A stretch of 64,000 nt of DNA from Mesorhizobium helmanticense (GTDB lineage: Bacteria > Pseudomonadota > Alphaproteobacteria > Rhizobiales > Rhizobiaceae). A program made the position numbers and the translations under genes. This document shows positions 9,566 to 18,317 of this stretch, piece after piece. The notes under the pieces were generated by a model, which saw only the letters and a list, made by a program, of their open reading frames with translations, was not told the origin of the DNA and did not search any database. The stretch spans positions 124,001-188,000 of the forward strand of contig NZ_PZJX01000028.1 in assembly GCF_003034915.1 (NCBI RefSeq), in the 5' to 3' direction. The stretch's first letter is position 1. Each line of letters begins with the position of its first letter.

Positions 9566-10498
9566 TCAAACCCGGCCCGCGACGACCGACAGATAAAGTC
9601 CGAATGTTCCAAAAGGTGTCTGCCGATAGACGCCACTCCTGCGCAACAGGCTCAAGCGGCTCAAAACATTGCCTTTTCGTGACTGTGTGAACAGGTTGAG
9701 ACAAGCGGCTGCATCTGCGGTGAGAAGATCCCGATTGGCAGCCAGGCCATTGAGATTTTCATCTATCCAACGGGCAAACCCGCCGTTCAGCAAGTGCTCG
9801 AGCCGGGAAAATCGTGCCCGCCATGAAATATTGGCGCCGACCAGATTCGCCTGATGCTGGCGATAGCGCACCAGAGGCCGCGGCTCATAGCAAACAACGC
9901 CGCCTGCACCCGTCACGATGAGATAGGCCCACCAATCGTGACTGACAAAATGCGTCCTTGACGAGGCCTTGGCCAGCAGGTCGCGCGCCACCCGGTTGAG
10001 CAGAATCGTGTTGCCGCCGGCAATGCTTTGCACGAGGGCGTTGCGGAAGGACGGCGGCCGCTGGAACAGCGGCGAGCAGCCGATCATAGCTCCGGCTTCG
10101 GACATGGTCGCGGTTCGGGAGCAAAACATAAGCGGGACGGTTGCATCCAGCGTCTGCATCCAGGAGAGCGCGCTCTCCAGCCTGTCAGGCTCCCAGATGT
10201 CGTCCTGGTCGCAAAAGGCGTAGCAGTCCGCCTCGATCCGCGGATCGACGATCATCGAGCGAAAATTGGCGGCGAAGCCTTGGCGAGGCCCGTCCACCAG
10301 CGTCAAGCGGCCCTTGTCCCAGCGGGTTTTCCATGCGTCGACGATGGCGGTCGTGCCGTCGATCGACCCATCGTCGGAGACCCACAGGTCGATGGCAGAA
10401 TGCGACTGCGCAAGCAGAGAGCTCAGCTGTTCTTCAATGAAAGCCGCGCCGTCCTTCGTGCCCATCAATATGGCTACACGCTGATCTTCCTTGCTCAC
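9566..10498 (-). CDS. Family 2 glycosyltransferase, possibly rhamnosyltransferase-like
   Basis: This 310-residue GT-A fold glycosyltransferase begins with a nucleotide-binding segment (VAILMGTKDGAAFIEEQL) and VSDDGSIDGT, and has the metal-binding region CDQDDIW near residue 95. The FVSHDWWAYLI segment near residue 185 is common in rhamnosyltransferase-like GT2 proteins, so a dTDP-rhamnose donor is possible; this fits the rfb genes in the window but is inference. The start codon is GTG. It lies between the ExoY-like transferase and the FlaA1-like dehydratase, all on the minus strand, and would act at the cytoplasmic face of the inner membrane. Confidence 0.86.
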   Translation of the reverse strand: MSKEDQRVAILMGTKDGAAFIEEQLSSLLAQSHSAIDLWVSDDGSIDGTTAIVDAWKTRWDKGRLTLVDGPRQGFAANFRSMIVDPRIEADCYAFCDQDDIWEPDRLESALSWMQTLDATVPLMFCSRTATMSEAGAMIGCSPLFQRPPSFRNALVQSIAGGNTILLNRVARDLLAKASSRTHFVSHDWWAYLIVTGAGGVVCYEPRPLVRYRQHQANLVGANISWRARFSRLEHLLNGGFARWIDENLNGLAANRDLLTADAAACLNLFTQSRKGNVLSRLSLLRRSGVYRQTPFGTFGLYLSVVAGRV

Positions 10499-10549
10499 TG
10501 GCGTGGTATCGCCTGCAAACGCCTGGGAACGATCATGGGAGTTTTCGCT

Positions 10550-12553
10550 TCATCCAGCGTGTCCCATGGCTTTCGGACTAGTTTGCCGATACGTGTCGCC
10601 TGGTGATTTTTCCGCCTCGTGAAAGCCGGCCAGCGCCGCAAGGGCCGAGGCCTTGTCCTGGTTCTTCACCGCCGTCTCCAGCGCCGTGAGAGCGGCCTTA
10701 ACCCGCGGCCATTCCAGGACATCGGTCCGAAGGCCAAAAATCTTCGAGGTGCTGAGTTCGACGACCTCCTCATTGTCACCGTGAAGCGCTTCATGAAGTT
10801 TTTCGCCTGGCCTGATCCCGGTAAACCGGATGGGAATATCCGTATAGGGACTCTTTCCGGCCATGCGGATCATCGTCTCGGCAACTTCAACGATGGGCAC
10901 CGGCTTGCCCATGTCGAGCATATAGACGGCATAGTCGTCCTGGCCCTGTCGCTGCGCTGCATCGGCCCCCGACATAATGACGAGGTCGACGGCTTCGGCC
11001 ACGGTCATGAAATAGCGCGTCATGCGCTGATCCGTAATGGTGAGCGGCCCACCGGCCTCGATCTGCGCCTGGAATATGGTCGCCACCGATCCGTTGCTGC
11101 CAAAGACGTTGCCGAACCGGACAGCAATGAACTTGGTGCCGGAGTGAAGCCCACCGGCGCGAGGCCCGTTTGGCGGGGTCATATGCGTTTCGTGCAGGGC
11201 GCTGACGATCTGCTCGGCGGCTCGTTTTGTCATTCCAAGCACCGACGTCGGATCCACTGCCTTGTCACTCGAGACAAGCACGAATTGCGGAACCCCGCAC
11301 TTGGCGGCAACTTCCGCACAGACGAGCGTTCCGAAAACATTCGTCTGGATTGCCGAGTCCCAGTTTTCCTCGAGCAGGGGGACGTGCTTGAGCGCAGCGG
11401 CATGAAAGATGATGTCGGGTCTGAATTCGCTGATCACTCGCGTCATCTGCCGCCTGTCCGCCACGTCGATGATGCGGGCCTTGAGACGATGGTGATCCTT
11501 CTCGTCGATATACTGGCTCAACTGGAAAATTCCGAACTCTGAGAGGTCGGCAACCAGAACTGCCTCGGCGCCCAGTTCCAGCGACCGTTTGACCAGAGTT
11601 CGCCCGATGGAACCGGCGCCGCCCGTCACCAAGACACGCTTGGCGTGGACAAAAGCGCCAATGCGTTCAATGTCGGAAGGTACCGCTGGACGGCGTAGGA
11701 TCGTCTCCATCTCGACGGCGTCGAGAACCAGCTTTCCTCCCTGCCCTAGCTCGGAGAAACCGGAGAATTGCAGGACGGCTATGCCGTTGTGCCGGGCGAC
11801 ACGGACCAGTTCGGCATACTCCTCGATTTCTCGTGCGGCTCCATTGCCGAAGATCAACATGTCGAGGCTTTTCGTTCCCGCGGCGTAGTCGTCCAGGAAT
11901 TCAGTCAAACCGGGCCGGATTGCCACTACCGGAACCCCCTGGATTCGGGTGCGCAGCGGAGCATCGTTCTCGATCGCCATGATGCCCGCGATGGAATAGT
12001 CGCCCGACTCCGCGGCGCGCGTAAAGCGGATGATCAGATCGGCCTCGGCGAGGCTGCCAACGAAAAGGGCTTGCTTGGTCGACCGCTTATCGGCGGCTCT
12101 CTTCATGATGCCCCAACTCGCTCCGTCACGGAGAAACCGGTAGAAGAGCCGAGGCGCCGAAATGATCGTGAAGGACACGAGGAAAAAGACGATGAACTGG
12201 CGTTCGTTGATGCCCGTCACCGGCTTGAAGTGGCGGAACGAGACCGCGGCGCAATAGAGCGCAACGGTCAAAATCGCGCAGCTCTTTAAGATGTTGAAAA
12301 AGTCAGGGGTCGAGGCGAAGCGCCAGACCGTATTGTACAGGCCACAAGATCTGAACAGCAAATGACTGAAAACGACGATACACGCCCAGGTGGTCAGACC
12401 CTCGTAGGAAAAAGCGGGGAAAGAGAGGTTGGACCGCGACAAAACCAGACTGAGCGCGACCGCGATCAGGACCATGACTGCGTCTTGGATCATGATTAAA
12501 TAACGCCGTATGTCCGGCTTAAGTCCGAATACGGCTTCTATATGCTGTGTCAT
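10550..12553 (-). CDS. FlaA1/CapD/WbpM-type nucleoside-diphosphate-sugar dehydratase
   Basis: This 667-residue membrane-anchored enzyme has four or so N-terminal membrane helices (residues about 15–125), a first Rossmann-like domain, and a C-terminal SDR domain starting VLVTGGAGSIGRTLV. The SDR active site reads SSDKAVDPTSVLGMTKR, with Met replacing the usual Tyr (SxxxMxxxK), as in WbpM-like 4,6-dehydratases. The FGNVFGSNGSV segment follows. These enzymes convert UDP-GlcNAc or a related sugar to a 4-keto-6-deoxy product. The start MTQHIEAVFGL is chosen because it matches family length; the open frame continues 122 codons further upstream without similarity. It diverges from the ABC permease gene. 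Confidence 0.92.
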   Translation of the reverse strand: MTQHIEAVFGLKPDIRRYLIMIQDAVMVLIAVALSLVLSRSNLSFPAFSYEGLTTWACIVVFSHLLFRSCGLYNTVWRFASTPDFFNILKSCAILTVALYCAAVSFRHFKPVTGINERQFIVFFLVSFTIISAPRLFYRFLRDGASWGIMKRAADKRSTKQALFVGSLAEADLIIRFTRAAESGDYSIAGIMAIENDAPLRTRIQGVPVVAIRPGLTEFLDDYAAGTKSLDMLIFGNGAAREIEEYAELVRVARHNGIAVLQFSGFSELGQGGKLVLDAVEMETILRRPAVPSDIERIGAFVHAKRVLVTGGAGSIGRTLVKRSLELGAEAVLVADLSEFGIFQLSQYIDEKDHHRLKARIIDVADRRQMTRVISEFRPDIIFHAAALKHVPLLEENWDSAIQTNVFGTLVCAEVAAKCGVPQFVLVSSDKAVDPTSVLGMTKRAAEQIVSALHETHMTPPNGPRAGGLHSGTKFIAVRFGNVFGSNGSVATIFQAQIEAGGPLTITDQRMTRYFMTVAEAVDLVIMSGADAAQRQGQDDYAVYMLDMGKPVPIVEVAETMIRMAGKSPYTDIPIRFTGIRPGEKLHEALHGDNEEVVELSTSKIFGLRTDVLEWPRVKAALTALETAVKNQDKASALAALAGFHEAEKSPGDTYRQTSPKAMGHAG

Positions 12554-12779
12554 TGAATAGTACTGAACTCCAGGCCCTGGGATATGGACACTAAAGCGGC
12601 GCGAGATACACGCATCACCGCCACCTGTTCCTAGTGCCACCCTTAGCCCACCACGTTGTATCGCATATCGTGGATTTGGGATCATCGCCAGATATTTTTG
12701 AGGCTCATCGGCGTATGACCGACCGCTTTGCATCACGAAGAGACTGTGATACGAGCGCCAAGCTTTTGCAGGGAAGACG

Positions 12780-13565
12780 ATGCTGAAGGTGGTACGAAGC
12801 GCGCTTGCCGATATCGGCCGCGGCCTCAGAATGCGCAATGTGTGGATGGCTCTCGCCCATGAGGATATTGGCGACCAGCACAAGCGCACGACGCTCGGTC
12901 CTGTCTGGCTGCTGATCAACTATCTTGCCTATGCCGGCACCTTCGTCGTCATCTTTGGCGACAATCGCTCGGTGCCGCATTTTGCGGCCTATGTGGCGAC
13001 AGGGCTGTTCGTCTGGCTCTATCTCATGGAAGTGCTCACCCAGAGCGTCACGCTCTTTACCCGCGAGGAGAGCTTCATCAAGGGCACCACCCTGCCGCTC
13101 ACAGTCTATGTCATGCGAATGACCATGCAATCGGTCATCCGGGCGGGCTATGCGCTGGTTGGCTGCCTCGCCATCCTGCTGCTCGTCGGCACGTCGGTCA
13201 CCGTTGACTGGATTTGGTCGGGGCTGGCGCTCTGCTTGATTGTTGTGGCGACGCCGGCGGCAATTCTGGTGCTTGCGGTAGCCGGTGCCTTCTTCCCCGA
13301 TTTGGGCTTCATCGTGCAGAACCTCATGCGTATCGGCATGTTTCTAACGCCAGTGTTCTGGACGGGCCCGGGCCACGGCATTCGTGGCGAGTTCTACCGC
13401 TGGAATCCCTTCACCTACTTCCTGGAGATCGTGCGCCTGCCGGTGATCAACGCCGAAGTCCCGATCGCCGCCTTCGGCATTTGCGCCACAATTATCCTCT
13501 TGCTGTGGGTCTTGGCCGCGCTGCTTTTGGGCGGCTATCGCAAGAAGATCGTGTTCGCGCTCTGA
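12780..13565 (+). CDS. ABC-2 type polysaccharide export permease (Wzm/KpsM-like)
   Basis: This 261-residue inner-membrane protein has about six transmembrane segments and the N-terminal signature of ABC-2 polysaccharide exporters (RMRNVWMALAHEDIGDQHKRTTLGPVW is the region; core LGPVWLLINYLAYAGT). A C-terminal WNPFTYFLEIVRLP motif is typical. It would form the transmembrane half of an exporter that moves a completed lipid-linked glycan across the inner membrane. GGGAAG is a good ribosome-binding site. Its stop overlaps the ATPase start by one base (TGATG), so the pair is translationally coupled. Confidence 0.92.
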   Translation: MLKVVRSALADIGRGLRMRNVWMALAHEDIGDQHKRTTLGPVWLLINYLAYAGTFVVIFGDNRSVPHFAAYVATGLFVWLYLMEVLTQSVTLFTREESFIKGTTLPLTVYVMRMTMQSVIRAGYALVGCLAILLLVGTSVTVDWIWSGLALCLIVVATPAAILVLAVAGAFFPDLGFIVQNLMRIGMFLTPVFWTGPGHGIRGEFYRWNPFTYFLEIVRLPVINAEVPIAAFGICATIILLLWVLAALLLGGYRKKIVFAL

Positions 13566-14314
13566 TGGTTTCGATTCGCGTTGAAAGCCTTAGCCTCGCC
13601 TACAGGGTGCGACAGAAGCTGACGCTGGCCGCACGCGACAGGCGGCTGCCAGCTGGCGGGCGCATCGAGGGACACGGCCGTTCGCGTCATGTGACGGCGC
13701 TCGATGGCGTGAGCTTTTCACTTGATGCTGGTGATCGGCTCGGTCTTGTTGGCGCCAATGGCTCCGGCAAGACCACTCTCCTCAAGGTGCTGTACGGTAT
13801 TTACGAACCGACAAACGGCACGGTCGCGATTGACGGGCGGGTCGACGCTCTGTTCAATATTAACTTGGGCTTCCGCCCCGAGGCCACCGGACGGCGCAAT
13901 ATTGAATTGCGCGGCCTCATCAACGGCTGGCATCCCGATGAAATCAGGGCACGCATGGACAACATCATCGAATTCAGCGAGCTTGGCGATTTCATCGACC
14001 TACCCTTCAAATCCTACAGCCAGGGCATGGCGGCGCGGCTGGCCTTCTCCATCGCCACGAGCTTCGAACCCGAGATCCTGCTGATGGATGAATGGATCGG
14101 CGCTGGCGATCCGAGTTTTCAGGAAAAAGCGCGCCGGCGCATGAACGAGATGACCGAGAAGGCAGGGATTATGGTACTTGCGAGCCACAACCATGCGCTG
14201 TTGGAGAAGACCTGTAACAAGATCTTGGAGTTGCAACAGGCCCGCCTGAAAGTCTTTTGTGGGACTGAAGAATGGTTCGGCAAGGTCAGCCCCGCGGCTG
14301 CCGCCGTGCAATGA
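13565..14314 (+). CDS. ABC transporter ATP-binding protein for polysaccharide export (Wzt/KpsT-like)
   Basis: This 249-residue ATPase shows Walker A (GANGSGKTT, about residue 63), the ABC signature in YSQGMAARLAFSIA, Walker B (ILLMDEWIGAGD) and the H-loop ASHNH. It is the short form: it lacks the C-terminal carbohydrate-binding domain that in some Wzt proteins recognises the chain terminus. Export would therefore not depend on a terminal sugar cap read by this protein. It overlaps the permease gene by one base and is the last gene of this plus-strand pair. Confidence 0.93.
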   Translation: MVSIRVESLSLAYRVRQKLTLAARDRRLPAGGRIEGHGRSRHVTALDGVSFSLDAGDRLGLVGANGSGKTTLLKVLYGIYEPTNGTVAIDGRVDALFNINLGFRPEATGRRNIELRGLINGWHPDEIRARMDNIIEFSELGDFIDLPFKSYSQGMAARLAFSIATSFEPEILLMDEWIGAGDPSFQEKARRRMNEMTEKAGIMVLASHNHALLEKTCNKILELQQARLKVFCGTEEWFGKVSPAAAAVQ

Positions 14315-14316
14315 AG

Positions 14317-14349
14317 GCGGCCATTGCCGCGAAGTTCATTTTGATTTTC
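14317..14349 (+). terminator. Weak stem-loop with T-rich tail after the ABC ATPase gene
   Basis: A GCGGC–CATT–GCCGC hairpin starts three bases after the stop codon and is followed within ten bases by TTTTGATTTT. The stem is only five base pairs. It lies between convergent genes, where a terminator is expected. Confidence 0.4.
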
Positions 14350-14357
14350 TGTCCAGA

Positions 14358-15365
14358 CTAGGGGTTGGTTTTGCGTGCGATAGCGACCGCGTAGTGGTTT
14401 TCGCCCATCATCGATAGGGCATGATCAAGCGCAAGCGCGGCTTTCAACTCTGTTCCGTCGTCATCAAAATTGACGAGAATATCATTTAGCGCGGCGTGGT
14501 AGATCGCGCCCCCGGTCATAACGACCGTCGGCGCCGAGAATGTACGGTGAAGGGCAGGAAGGATCGAAGAGCTGTCTGCGGCCTCTGATGGATCCATTCG
14601 GAGCATGTACTCCACCGTGGGGCGCTCGATTGGCTTGGCTGGCTTCGATGGATCACGAGGATCGGAAAGCATGGAAGCCGGTAATGATGCTCGATATTGG
14701 CGAGCGAATCCCAAAGCGGTGTCAGTCCATTGAAAACGCGAAGGCCCGATGAAGTCGTCCATCGCGAAAATGCCGTCGTCCTTTAAGCGGTCTCTCGACC
14801 ACCGAACGGCAAGGCTTGTGTCCATCATGTGATGGAGGGCATTGTTCCAGTAGACGAGATCGAAATTTGTCTCTGCGCAGGCTTCGAAGGCGTCCGCCTG
14901 GTAGAAGTGCATTCGATCAGCAATGTTCGCCTTTTGCGCCTGCTCAATTCCAGTCCGGATGCGCTCAGAGCTGATCTCGTATAGGTGAAATTCTTGCACC
15001 ACCCCACTCACTAGAAGCGCGCGTTCCTTAAACCCGGTACCGGCCCCTACAGACACCGCTTTGGCGGCCGGTTTTGATCCAATTTCTTTGGCCAAGAGCC
15101 TGTGAAAACCGGCATGCAGCCCGTCAACCGGCTCTCCGCAGACCTTGTCATTAATGTGACGAATAATCGTCTTAGATTCCCACCAGCGCGTTCGAGGCTT
15201 GCGAGGAACGGTGCCAACGTTGTTCCAATAGGCGGCCGCTTGTTCAACTGCAACACTCTTCGAAAGTGGCGCACCTACCGTCCCAGACGACCCTCTCGAC
15301 CACACGCTCTTGAGCAGCTGGCGTAGCCGTTTGAAGGAAGGTGGAGTTGGCTTAGGAATCATCAT
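14358..15365 (-). CDS. Class I SAM-dependent methyltransferase
   Basis: This 335-residue protein has a Rossmann-type SAM site, with AVSVGAGTGFKERALL as motif I, HLYEISSERI as the acidic strand-2 motif, and FDLVYWNNALHHM as motif IV. The YWNNALHHMMD motif is typical of small-molecule or glycan methyltransferases. About 95 residues precede the fold. Start ATG (15365) is preferred over an upstream TTG. It overlaps the RgpF-like gene by 14 bases and is the last gene of the long minus-strand run. Its acceptor is unknown; O-methylation of a glycan is the likeliest role from context. Confidence 0.82.
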   Translation of the reverse strand: MMIPKPTPPSFKRLRQLLKSVWSRGSSGTVGAPLSKSVAVEQAAAYWNNVGTVPRKPRTRWWESKTIIRHINDKVCGEPVDGLHAGFHRLLAKEIGSKPAAKAVSVGAGTGFKERALLVSGVVQEFHLYEISSERIRTGIEQAQKANIADRMHFYQADAFEACAETNFDLVYWNNALHHMMDTSLAVRWSRDRLKDDGIFAMDDFIGPSRFQWTDTALGFARQYRASLPASMLSDPRDPSKPAKPIERPTVEYMLRMDPSEAADSSSILPALHRTFSAPTVVMTGGAIYHAALNDILVNFDDDGTELKAALALDHALSMMGENHYAVAIARKTNP

Positions 15366-16371
15366 AAAGCGCGTCAAGATGGTTGGCAGTCTGGCTTCTG
15401 GCCTGGGCCTTGCGGAACAGGCAATCGCGGGTCAAGAGCGAGACGTTCCTTCTCGACACGAAGCTTTTTACGATGGCAGGGTCAGATACGGACTGTATCT
15501 GCACCTTGACGGAGTGCCACTTCGGAACCGCTATCTTCACCCATTTGAAACCGGCGGCTTCACAAGAGACGAAAAACAGCCGCTCTATTGCATGAGCAAT
15601 TGTGCCTGCAATCTGCCCTTTCTCTTCGGGAAAGTCGGAAGGGTTAAGATGAAGCCTCAACAAGGGCTCCAGCGCCTTCGGCCGAGCCCAGAACATCGAG
15701 CCGGAAGGGAAGTCGATCTCTGTCAGTTTCCCGACGTCGACGCCAAACTTCCTAGCCAGCGGTGCCGCAATTTCCTTGAACTCCTCGTCCCCCCTGACAA
15801 ATGCGCGGATGAATCGCAGGTGTTGGGGGGCCACCATGCCAACGTCAGGACACTGCTCGAAAATATCGATAATGCTGCAGACAATCTCGGGCGAACCGAG
15901 AAGATGATCCCAAAGGAACTGCCGCCAATCCTTCAGCTGATCCCTGTGCTGCGACTTCTTGGTGTGGATGTGGAGAACATAATCATAGCCATCATGCAGA
16001 TGCCCCATAGCATAGAGCTTCGGGTAGATGTCGCGGCCGATGTTCTTGGTAATGATCGCCATCGCACCGCCAAACCTCGCGCTGATATGATCTAGCTTCG
16101 AAAGGGTATCAGTGGTGAAATACAGATCGAATGGAAATGGGATATTTTCAAGTGCGCGCTCGATGTCGTCGAGCATTTCCGGGACCCAGAAAGCATGGAT
16201 GTAGACGGCGATCTTTCTGTTGGCCGGCGAAACTGGATGATATCTGAAAGGCACGGCCATCGAGGCGTTTTGCGGCAAAGGATGGAGCCGACCCGTTGAC
16301 GGGACGGGCCTGGCGAGTTCCCGCCACTCTCTCGCCAGTCGATTAAAACGCCATGGATACGACCAGATCAT
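15352..16371 (-). CDS. RgpF-like (rhamnan synthesis protein F family) protein
   Basis: This 339-residue protein resembles the RgpF family found in rhamnose-containing polysaccharide loci. Typical segments are KIAVYIHAFWVPEML, NIGRDIYPKLYAM, YDYVLHIHTKKS and FPSGSMFWARPKAL. The family works with dTDP-rhamnose glycan assembly, usually beside an ABC exporter, and may act as a glycosyltransferase; its exact reaction is not settled. I start at ATG 16371 (MIWSYPWRFNRL) because the 78 upstream codons look non-coding. It has a 14-base overlap with the next methyltransferase gene. The combination with rfbACBD and Wzm/Wzt supports a rhamnose-rich glycan. Confidence 0.78.
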   Translation of the reverse strand: MIWSYPWRFNRLAREWRELARPVPSTGRLHPLPQNASMAVPFRYHPVSPANRKIAVYIHAFWVPEMLDDIERALENIPFPFDLYFTTDTLSKLDHISARFGGAMAIITKNIGRDIYPKLYAMGHLHDGYDYVLHIHTKKSQHRDQLKDWRQFLWDHLLGSPEIVCSIIDIFEQCPDVGMVAPQHLRFIRAFVRGDEEFKEIAAPLARKFGVDVGKLTEIDFPSGSMFWARPKALEPLLRLHLNPSDFPEEKGQIAGTIAHAIERLFFVSCEAAGFKWVKIAVPKWHSVKVQIQSVSDPAIVKSFVSRRNVSLLTRDCLFRKAQARSQTANHLDALYDDS

Positions 16372-16640
16372 TTCTACACCGACCGCAACCACTGCACGGC
16401 CCTCTGACGTAGCCCCTTGATTTGCACGCCCGACGGTAAGACCACTATGGACCACGCCGCGCCGTGGCGGAACAGGTTTTGCTCGTTTGCTCGCGTTCTC
16501 ACGCAAACTTGACGCCGTAACCCGCCGTTGGCTCGGCTGAACCACGTTCGCCGCACAAACCAGGCCGCGGAAGCTAGTTGGCGACGAAGGACCTCCAAAA
16601 TCCACGCTATAAATGTCGAGAGAACGATTTGTCTCGATCC

Positions 16641-17342
16641 CTATACACGGACTCTAGCATCATCTTTGCCGAAGACGAAAATCGTCGAGCTGTTTAACGT
16701 CCACCGTTGGTTTCTAGGAACGTTTACTTCATCCAGTATGTTCTCACTAAAGCAGGAGCCAATAATATGCCTGCTTAAATCTCCTTTAAATATCATGCCT
16801 AGCGTCTTATTTAGATCAGAAACCCCTATGCGACGCACATGGTCGTTCTGACCGAATCGGCGCACCGCTTCGTCTTCTGAAAGGGGAAAAAGCGATTCTT
16901 CATAACATCCTTGTAATATCGGCATACAGAATACGTGATGCCCTGAATATTTCAAGGCGCGATGCAGAAATAACAACACCATTGTCCAGTTACATGGGAC
17001 GTGTTCCATAACGTGACTATGAATTATGTAGTCGTACGAGTCATGCTCAAGTTTTTCTGCGTCTACGCATAAATCAAATTTCGTGGCCGAAACATGTTTG
17101 TAAAGATCTGGAAAAATATCAACCGGCTTGTAACCTTCACCGGCCTTTTCTTTCAACAATCCTGAAATCATCGGCTCAGGTGCTATGTGAAGCACTCGGT
17201 CGCCTTTTTCTGGCAGACCAATGCGGTCGAGGTGAAGCTTCAATGCACGCGTGCGCTCAAGCGAGCTACATTTCAGACACCTTACATTTTGGCGTGTCCC
17301 CTGGGCTCCAAAAGCTTGATGACCGCAAATGTTGCATCGCAT
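16641..17342 (-). CDS. Zinc-ribbon SAM-dependent methyltransferase
   Basis: This 233-residue protein starts with a four-cysteine zinc-ribbon (CNICG … CLKC) followed by SLERTRALKLHL, then a methyltransferase-like fold: VLHIAPEP as motif I and YDYIIHSHVMEHVPC as the post-fold helix motif. Start ATG 17342 has a GGAA ribosome-binding site; a TTG is available at 17357. GC content is visibly lower than in the flanking housekeeping genes, which suggests transfer. The same Cys4–SLxxER module occurs at the C-terminus of the 1,552-residue protein two genes upstream. Acceptor unknown. Confidence 0.8.
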   Translation of the reverse strand: MRCNICGHQAFGAQGTRQNVRCLKCSSLERTRALKLHLDRIGLPEKGDRVLHIAPEPMISGLLKEKAGEGYKPVDIFPDLYKHVSATKFDLCVDAEKLEHDSYDYIIHSHVMEHVPCNWTMVLLFLHRALKYSGHHVFCMPILQGCYEESLFPLSEDEAVRRFGQNDHVRRIGVSDLNKTLGMIFKGDLSRHIIGSCFSENILDEVNVPRNQRWTLNSSTIFVFGKDDARVRV

Positions 17343-17378
17343 TTGTTGTCGTTCCAATTAACTTGTGGTCAGTGGATG

Positions 17379-18308
17379 TCATTTCAAAAAATCCCACATC
17401 GTTGCGACACCCTTGTCGAGCGATATGGTGGGCCGCCATCCGGTTGCCGACCCAAAAAGGTTCCATTCAAGCACATTGCGTGGCACATCGAAGCCGCGAT
17501 TGGGCTGTCGGTCAACCATGAGTCCCCTACCCGAAACCTGTTCGACCAATTCAATAATCTGAGACAGGCTGCTGCCGATGCCAGTCGAGATGTTGTAAGG
17601 ACCCGGCGCCAGATCGGGCACTCTTGCCGCCAAGCAAAAAGCCTCCGCTACGTCGTCAGCACTGATATAGTCTCGGACAATCGACCCGTCTCCGAACAAT
17701 GTGATCGGGCGATCCGCTCGCGCCGCGAGCAGGAAGTTGGCGATGCTGCCCACCGGAACACCGCGTAGTTGATAGGGACCGTAGGGATTTGTGATGCGCA
17801 AGCTTACAACATCGAACCCATCGCGACGGCCGATCACCCGTCCGTAGCTTTCGAACGCAAGCTTTGCCGCGCCGTAAATCGAGACCGGATTGGTTGGGTG
17901 ATTCTCACTGGCTCGCTCGCAGTTAAGCTCGCCATAGACAGTGCCGCCGCTTGAGGAGAAGATCAGTCGCCGTGCGCCCAGCCGTGCGCACGATTCGAGG
18001 AGCCGGATGCCGAGGCTGACATTTGCATCCAGATCCTGAACTGGAAATTTCATCGACGTCGCCGGGTGCGACGCCCAAGCCATATGTATGATGGTCTCGA
18101 ACTGCCAGTCCCTTGGCGCGGCAAGAAATTCCGAGATTGACCGCGCATCGTGGCGTATGCGCCCTGGAAACTCTTCCAGCACGGTGGCTGGGATTTTCCG
18201 GTCGAGAATGGTGACAAACACACTGGCATCAGCCGCGAGCAGCCTTCGCACAATACTTGATCCAAGAAAGCCGGAACCGCCAGTTACAAGGACGTGACGA
18301 GCATGCAT
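17379..18308 (-). CDS. NAD-dependent epimerase/dehydratase (UDP-glucose 4-epimerase-like)
   Basis: This 309-residue extended SDR has the N-terminal VTGGSGFLGSSIVRRL, the catalytic SSSGGTVYG and YGAAKLAFE, and the LRITNPYGP and VRDYISADDVAEA segments typical of GalE-like enzymes. It would interconvert or dehydrate a nucleotide sugar in the cytoplasm. It lies nine bases after the mega-enzyme stop, so it is co-transcribed with it. Exact substrate is not determinable by eye. Confidence 0.88.
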   Translation of the reverse strand: MHARHVLVTGGSGFLGSSIVRRLLAADASVFVTILDRKIPATVLEEFPGRIRHDARSISEFLAAPRDWQFETIIHMAWASHPATSMKFPVQDLDANVSLGIRLLESCARLGARRLIFSSSGGTVYGELNCERASENHPTNPVSIYGAAKLAFESYGRVIGRRDGFDVVSLRITNPYGPYQLRGVPVGSIANFLLAARADRPITLFGDGSIVRDYISADDVAEAFCLAARVPDLAPGPYNISTGIGSSLSQIIELVEQVSGRGLMVDRQPNRGFDVPRNVLEWNLFGSATGWRPTISLDKGVATMWDFLK

Positions 18309-18317
18309 ACCAAACTC

